The translations under genes were made by a program, and so were the position numbers. From Prevotella sp. CAG:924 (GTDB lineage: Bacteria > Bacteroidota > Bacteroidia > Bacteroidales > Bacteroidaceae): a stretch of 15,228 nucleotides of DNA. The DNA lies in assembly GCA_000431975.1 (NCBI GenBank), contig HF988542.1, positions 5,705-20,932 of the forward strand. The letters are read 5' to 3'. Shown piece after piece: positions 12,748 through 15,228 of the stretch. Position 1 is the stretch's first letter. Each line of letters opens with the position of its first letter. The notes below the pieces were generated by a model. That model had not been told where the DNA came from. It made no database searches and worked only from the letters and a program-made list of their open reading frames with translations.

Positions 12748-14019
12748 ATGAACGGCAAGCGAAATAATCCATCTCCCTACCTGTGGCTGCCCTCCACCTA
12801 TTTCGTGGAGGGACTGCCCTTCATGGGCGCAACCATCCTGTCGGTAGTCATCTATCAGCAGATGGGACTTGCCGTCAGCAACATCACGTTCCTGGTGGCG
12901 TGGCTCTATCTGCCGTGGGTGCTCCAGCCGTTGTGGCAGCCGTTCATGCGTCAGCTGCTGTCCCAACGTGCGTGGGTGGTGGCGTCCGAGCTGGTGGCCT
13001 TGCTCACCTTCTGCGGCCTGGCCTATGCCATTCCCTCGCTGATCTGGCTGCAGGGCTCCCTGCTCTGCTTCGGCATCATGGCGCTGGCCAGCGCGGCCCA
13101 CACCTCGGCGCTCCATGAGCTGCATGCCTACACCCTGGAGAGCCGGCAGCGGCCGGTAGCCATCGCTATGCGCACGGTGTGCTACACGCTGTCCGTCATC
13201 TTCTGTCAGGGTGTCCTGGTCATGGTGGCCGGCAATCTGCAGGTGATCTACCGCAACAGCATCGCCTATTCCTGGAGCCTGCTCTGCTATGCCGTCGCGG
13301 GCTTCTGCCTTCTTTTCCTGTTGTGGCATTTCCTGGCCCTGCCGCGCGGCAGGGCTCGCCGACCTCATCGCTGGCTTGTCTCCAATGTGACGGTACACGA
13401 GATCCAGTCGGGCATCCGCATCCTCACGTCGTCGCGGCGGGCATGGGCCTCGCTGCTCTTTCTCCTCCTCTTTCCCGTTTCGTCGGCTCTGATGCTGAAG
13501 GTCCCCCTGCTGTTCCTGCTGGAGACGCGTCATACCGGCGGCCTCGGCCTGTCGCCGCAGGAGTTCGGTCTGGTACAGGGTACGGTGGGTGTCTTCGCCA
13601 TGGCCGTAGGCAGCACGTTGGGCAACTTTGTCATCTCGCGCGACGGTCTGCGTCGCTGGCTCTTCCCCATGACCTTTGCGGTGGTGTTGCCCGTCAGCCT
13701 TTATATCTATATGAGTGCGGAGGCGGTTTCGGGTCTGGCACTTATTTCTCTTTGTGTGGCCCTCTATCAGGGATTCTCCGCATTCGGCACGACGGCCTAT
13801 CTCCATTATCTGTTGTATTACAGTGGCAACGGCTCCACCTCCTGCCGCAACTGGGGTCTGTCACTGATGTCGTTCTCGCAGATGATCGCCGTGATGCTCT
13901 CCGGCTCGATGGTCGGCACGGTGGGTTATACCGGATTTTTCACGATCGTGCTGATGTTGGGTGGAGTGTCGCTCCTGGTCGCCCTTCTGGTACGGTTCAC
14001 GGTGTTGAAAGGCTCCTGA
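12748..14019 (+). CDS. AmpG-like MFS permease
   Basis: This 423-aa protein is hydrophobic throughout, with about twelve membrane segments and a central cytosolic loop rich in Arg (LPRGRARRPHRW, near 202-213). The opening STYFVEGLPFMGATILSVVI resembles the YFxxGLP start of AmpG permeases, which import anhydromuropeptides into the cytosol, and WLYLPWVLQPLWQP is the typical second-helix region. Assignment to the major facilitator superfamily is firm; AmpG-type substrate is likely but rests on these motifs and on the adjacent SpoIID-like gene. The 46-base gap carries a small 5-bp hairpin with a GCAA loop (12707-12720), too weak for a terminator, so the two genes are probably one transcript ending at the hairpin at 14025. 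Confidence 0.85.
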   Translation: MNGKRNNPSPYLWLPSTYFVEGLPFMGATILSVVIYQQMGLAVSNITFLVAWLYLPWVLQPLWQPFMRQLLSQRAWVVASELVALLTFCGLAYAIPSLIWLQGSLLCFGIMALASAAHTSALHELHAYTLESRQRPVAIAMRTVCYTLSVIFCQGVLVMVAGNLQVIYRNSIAYSWSLLCYAVAGFCLLFLLWHFLALPRGRARRPHRWLVSNVTVHEIQSGIRILTSSRRAWASLLFLLLFPVSSALMLKVPLLFLLETRHTGGLGLSPQEFGLVQGTVGVFAMAVGSTLGNFVISRDGLRRWLFPMTFAVVLPVSLYIYMSAEAVSGLALISLCVALYQGFSAFGTTAYLHYLLYYSGNGSTSCRNWGLSLMSFSQMIAVMLSGSMVGTVGYTGFFTIVLMLGGVSLLVALLVRFTVLKGS

Positions 14020-14024
14020 TACGA

Positions 14025-14090
14025 CATTAGCAGGTTGCCGTGCCTCCCGTGGTAGGGTAGGCGGCAACCTGCTAATGCCTTCTTTTTCTT
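14025..14090 (+). terminator. Rho-independent terminator of the SpoIID-like/MFS operon
   Basis: A perfect 15-bp stem, CATTAGCAGGTTGCC (14025-14039) with its complement (14063-14077), is extended by an imperfect inner stem (GCCTCCC with GGGTAGGC). The tail TCTTTTTCTT follows. It starts five bases after the MFS stop. Confidence 0.9.
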
Positions 14091-14181
14091 ATATGCTTTG
14101 TTATCCCGGGCCGCCCTTTGGGGCGAGGCCTGTCCGATAGGCCGATACGATCAATCTTTGTCGCTTGATAGAATCGGATTA

Positions 14182-14934
14182 TCAGTTATATATGTTGACC
14201 TCGCCACTGTTCATGGTGCTTTGCGTATGTTGCAGCACCTTTCCTCTCACTTCGATGATCGAGGAGTTGCAGGCTCCGGCGTGCAGCCGTTGGCACAGCT
14301 TGCTCGTGATGTCGATATCCGATGAGTTGAAGGTTTGCAGTGTCGCCTCGCGTGCCTCCATCGACTTGATCTCCGTGGCCGAGGAGTTGTAGCTGTCGAT
14401 TTTCAGCTTTTGCGTGGTGATCTGTCCGATCTCTGCGTCCGACGAGTTGTACTGGCTCAGCATCAGGTTGTCGCATAGCACGTTGCCTAGCTCTATGTCA
14501 CTGGAGTTATACATCTTCAGCGTCAGGTTGTCCGTGTCGATCAGTCCCGCCGCTTCAAATGAAGCGCTGTCGAAAGTATTCACCCCGATGAGATCGGGCG
14601 AGGTGACATACACCCTCACCGTAGTGTTGAAGCCATCTATGTTAAACAGGAACTCGTCGATGTCCGAGTTACCTTTCTTGCAGATCGACAGCGTCGTGCC
14701 GTCAGAAGTCACCTGTATGCGTTTCACGCAGTAGGCAGGGCCTTCCACACGCACATTGTAGAACGTGTCCTGGCGGTAGATCACCTCATAGGCGCCAATC
14801 ACATCCACCTTCTCAAATGGTTTCACGGAGAGGGTCTGCGACATGGTCTCCTTGTCTTCTTTCGACAACCTGAACGTACACGAGGTTACCAGCAACAGTC
14901 CCATGAACAGGAACAAAATATTTCTTATCTTCAT
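14182..14934 (-). CDS. DUF2807 (GIN domain) lipoprotein
   Basis: The product (250 aa from ATG 14934; a TTG two codons upstream is less likely) has a lipoprotein signal with lipobox LLVTSC (Cys19), then a DUF2807/GIN-type domain, a short-rung beta-helix found widely in Bacteroidota envelope proteins and loosely described as an adhesin head. The domain opens at VKPFEKVDVIGAYEVIY. From residue 142 it carries a motif (Y/F)NSS(D/A)xEI repeated with an exact 20-residue step: Asn143, 163, 183, 203 and 223, with a weaker final NSG at 242. Cys23-30 region after the lipid anchor is charged (KEDKE). No partner gene is visible. A TATTTTG sequence just upstream of the start might be a degenerate -7 box. 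Function unknown; surface or periplasmic location is inferred. Confidence 0.88.
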   Translation of the reverse strand: MKIRNILFLFMGLLLVTSCTFRLSKEDKETMSQTLSVKPFEKVDVIGAYEVIYRQDTFYNVRVEGPAYCVKRIQVTSDGTTLSICKKGNSDIDEFLFNIDGFNTTVRVYVTSPDLIGVNTFDSASFEAAGLIDTDNLTLKMYNSSDIELGNVLCDNLMLSQYNSSDAEIGQITTQKLKIDSYNSSATEIKSMEAREATLQTFNSSDIDITSKLCQRLHAGACNSSIIEVRGKVLQHTQSTMNSGEVNIYN

Positions 14935-15228
14935 AGCCAAAATAGTTTTATTCTTACCATTGTACGATGGATGATGGATGTGTCCTGGTCGTTGTGCCCG
15001 ATGTTCCGTCTGTATTGCGTGAGCTTTGCCGCACTGATGGCAACATGGGCAATGATGATCCGCGTCATCAATCTGTCGTTTGGATGATGCTATCGGTTAG
15101 ACGATATGTCATGGAACTTAAGTTGCAAGCCATGCAAAAAATGTTCTGTCTTGCTGCTGAATGACACGACGGCGGACCGCCACCGTCGGGGAAGTGGCTG
15201 GACAAGAGCATAATCCCTATGGTGGAGG
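14935..15228. other. Right-edge stretch with no supported gene
   Basis: About 290 bases up to the window edge. A 65-codon + frame (14967-15164) has no recognisable motif or promoter, and on - a frame is open from the edge to about 15080 without family resemblance. GATGGATGATGGATG (14966-14980) is a small simple repeat. A promoter for the DUF2807 gene should lie here but is not clear. Confidence 0.4.

Noticed and set aside
12565..13806. 413-codon - frame opposite the MFS gene
   Set aside because: Antisense to a clear membrane protein; Arg/Gln/His-rich low-complexity product with no motif.
14129..14145. Small GGCCT/AGGCC hairpin after the DUF2807 gene as a terminator
   Set aside because: Five-pair stem with no U tract on the minus strand.

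Overview
The window looks like chromosome from a Bacteroidales bacterium, probably Prevotellaceae. The grounds are the Bacteroidota-restricted families (a DUF4295 ribosomal protein, DUF4837, a GIN/DUF2807 lipoprotein), -7 promoter boxes of the TAnnTTTG type, almost no Shine-Dalgarno sequences, and protein sequences that read as Prevotella/Bacteroides-like. The genus cannot be fixed from the sequence alone. Most genes are GC-rich, and this produces many long antisense shadow frames.

Layout, left to right. (1) The 3' end of a conserved acidic hypothetical protein on + (1-428). (2) A non-coding stretch of about 930 bases that holds a degenerate ~105-bp repeat family with hairpins and ends at the terminator of the next operon. 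(3) On -, a ribosomal protein operon rpmB-rpmG-DUF4295 (2049 to 1415) with a clear promoter and terminator. (4) On -, map-tsaD-pncC (4629 to 2199): methionine aminopeptidase, tRNA t6A synthase subunit and nicotinamide-nucleotide amidase. (5) Divergent from map, metA on + (a predicted homoserine O-acetyltransferase), then a lipoprotein/membrane/zinc-ribbon protein of unknown role, closed by a strong bidirectional terminator (6797-6838). (6) On -, rlmN-DUF4837-pdxA-flippase-like membrane protein (11138 to 6897), tightly spaced and probably one operon. (7) Divergent from rlmN, a SpoIID/LytB-domain protein and an AmpG-like MFS permease on +, closed by a long hairpin terminator. (8) A DUF2807 lipoprotein on - (14934 to 14182), then about 290 bases to the edge with no gene I can support.

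How they fit together. Much of the window is housekeeping for translation and its products: bL28, bL33, the DUF4295 protein, TsaD (tRNA modification), RlmN (rRNA/tRNA methylation) and Map (N-terminal Met removal). The SpoIID-like protein has no export signal and sits beside an AmpG-like importer, which suggests cytosolic handling of imported muropeptides. The points that most deserve a second look are the PdxA homologue with a rewritten active site, the hairpin repeats at 585-1133, the isolated Shine-Dalgarno sequences before rpmG and the DUF4295 gene, and the exact 20-residue periodicity of the DUF2807 protein. I found no phage, insertion sequence, CRISPR array, tRNA or rRNA. I did not find a clearly new multi-gene system.
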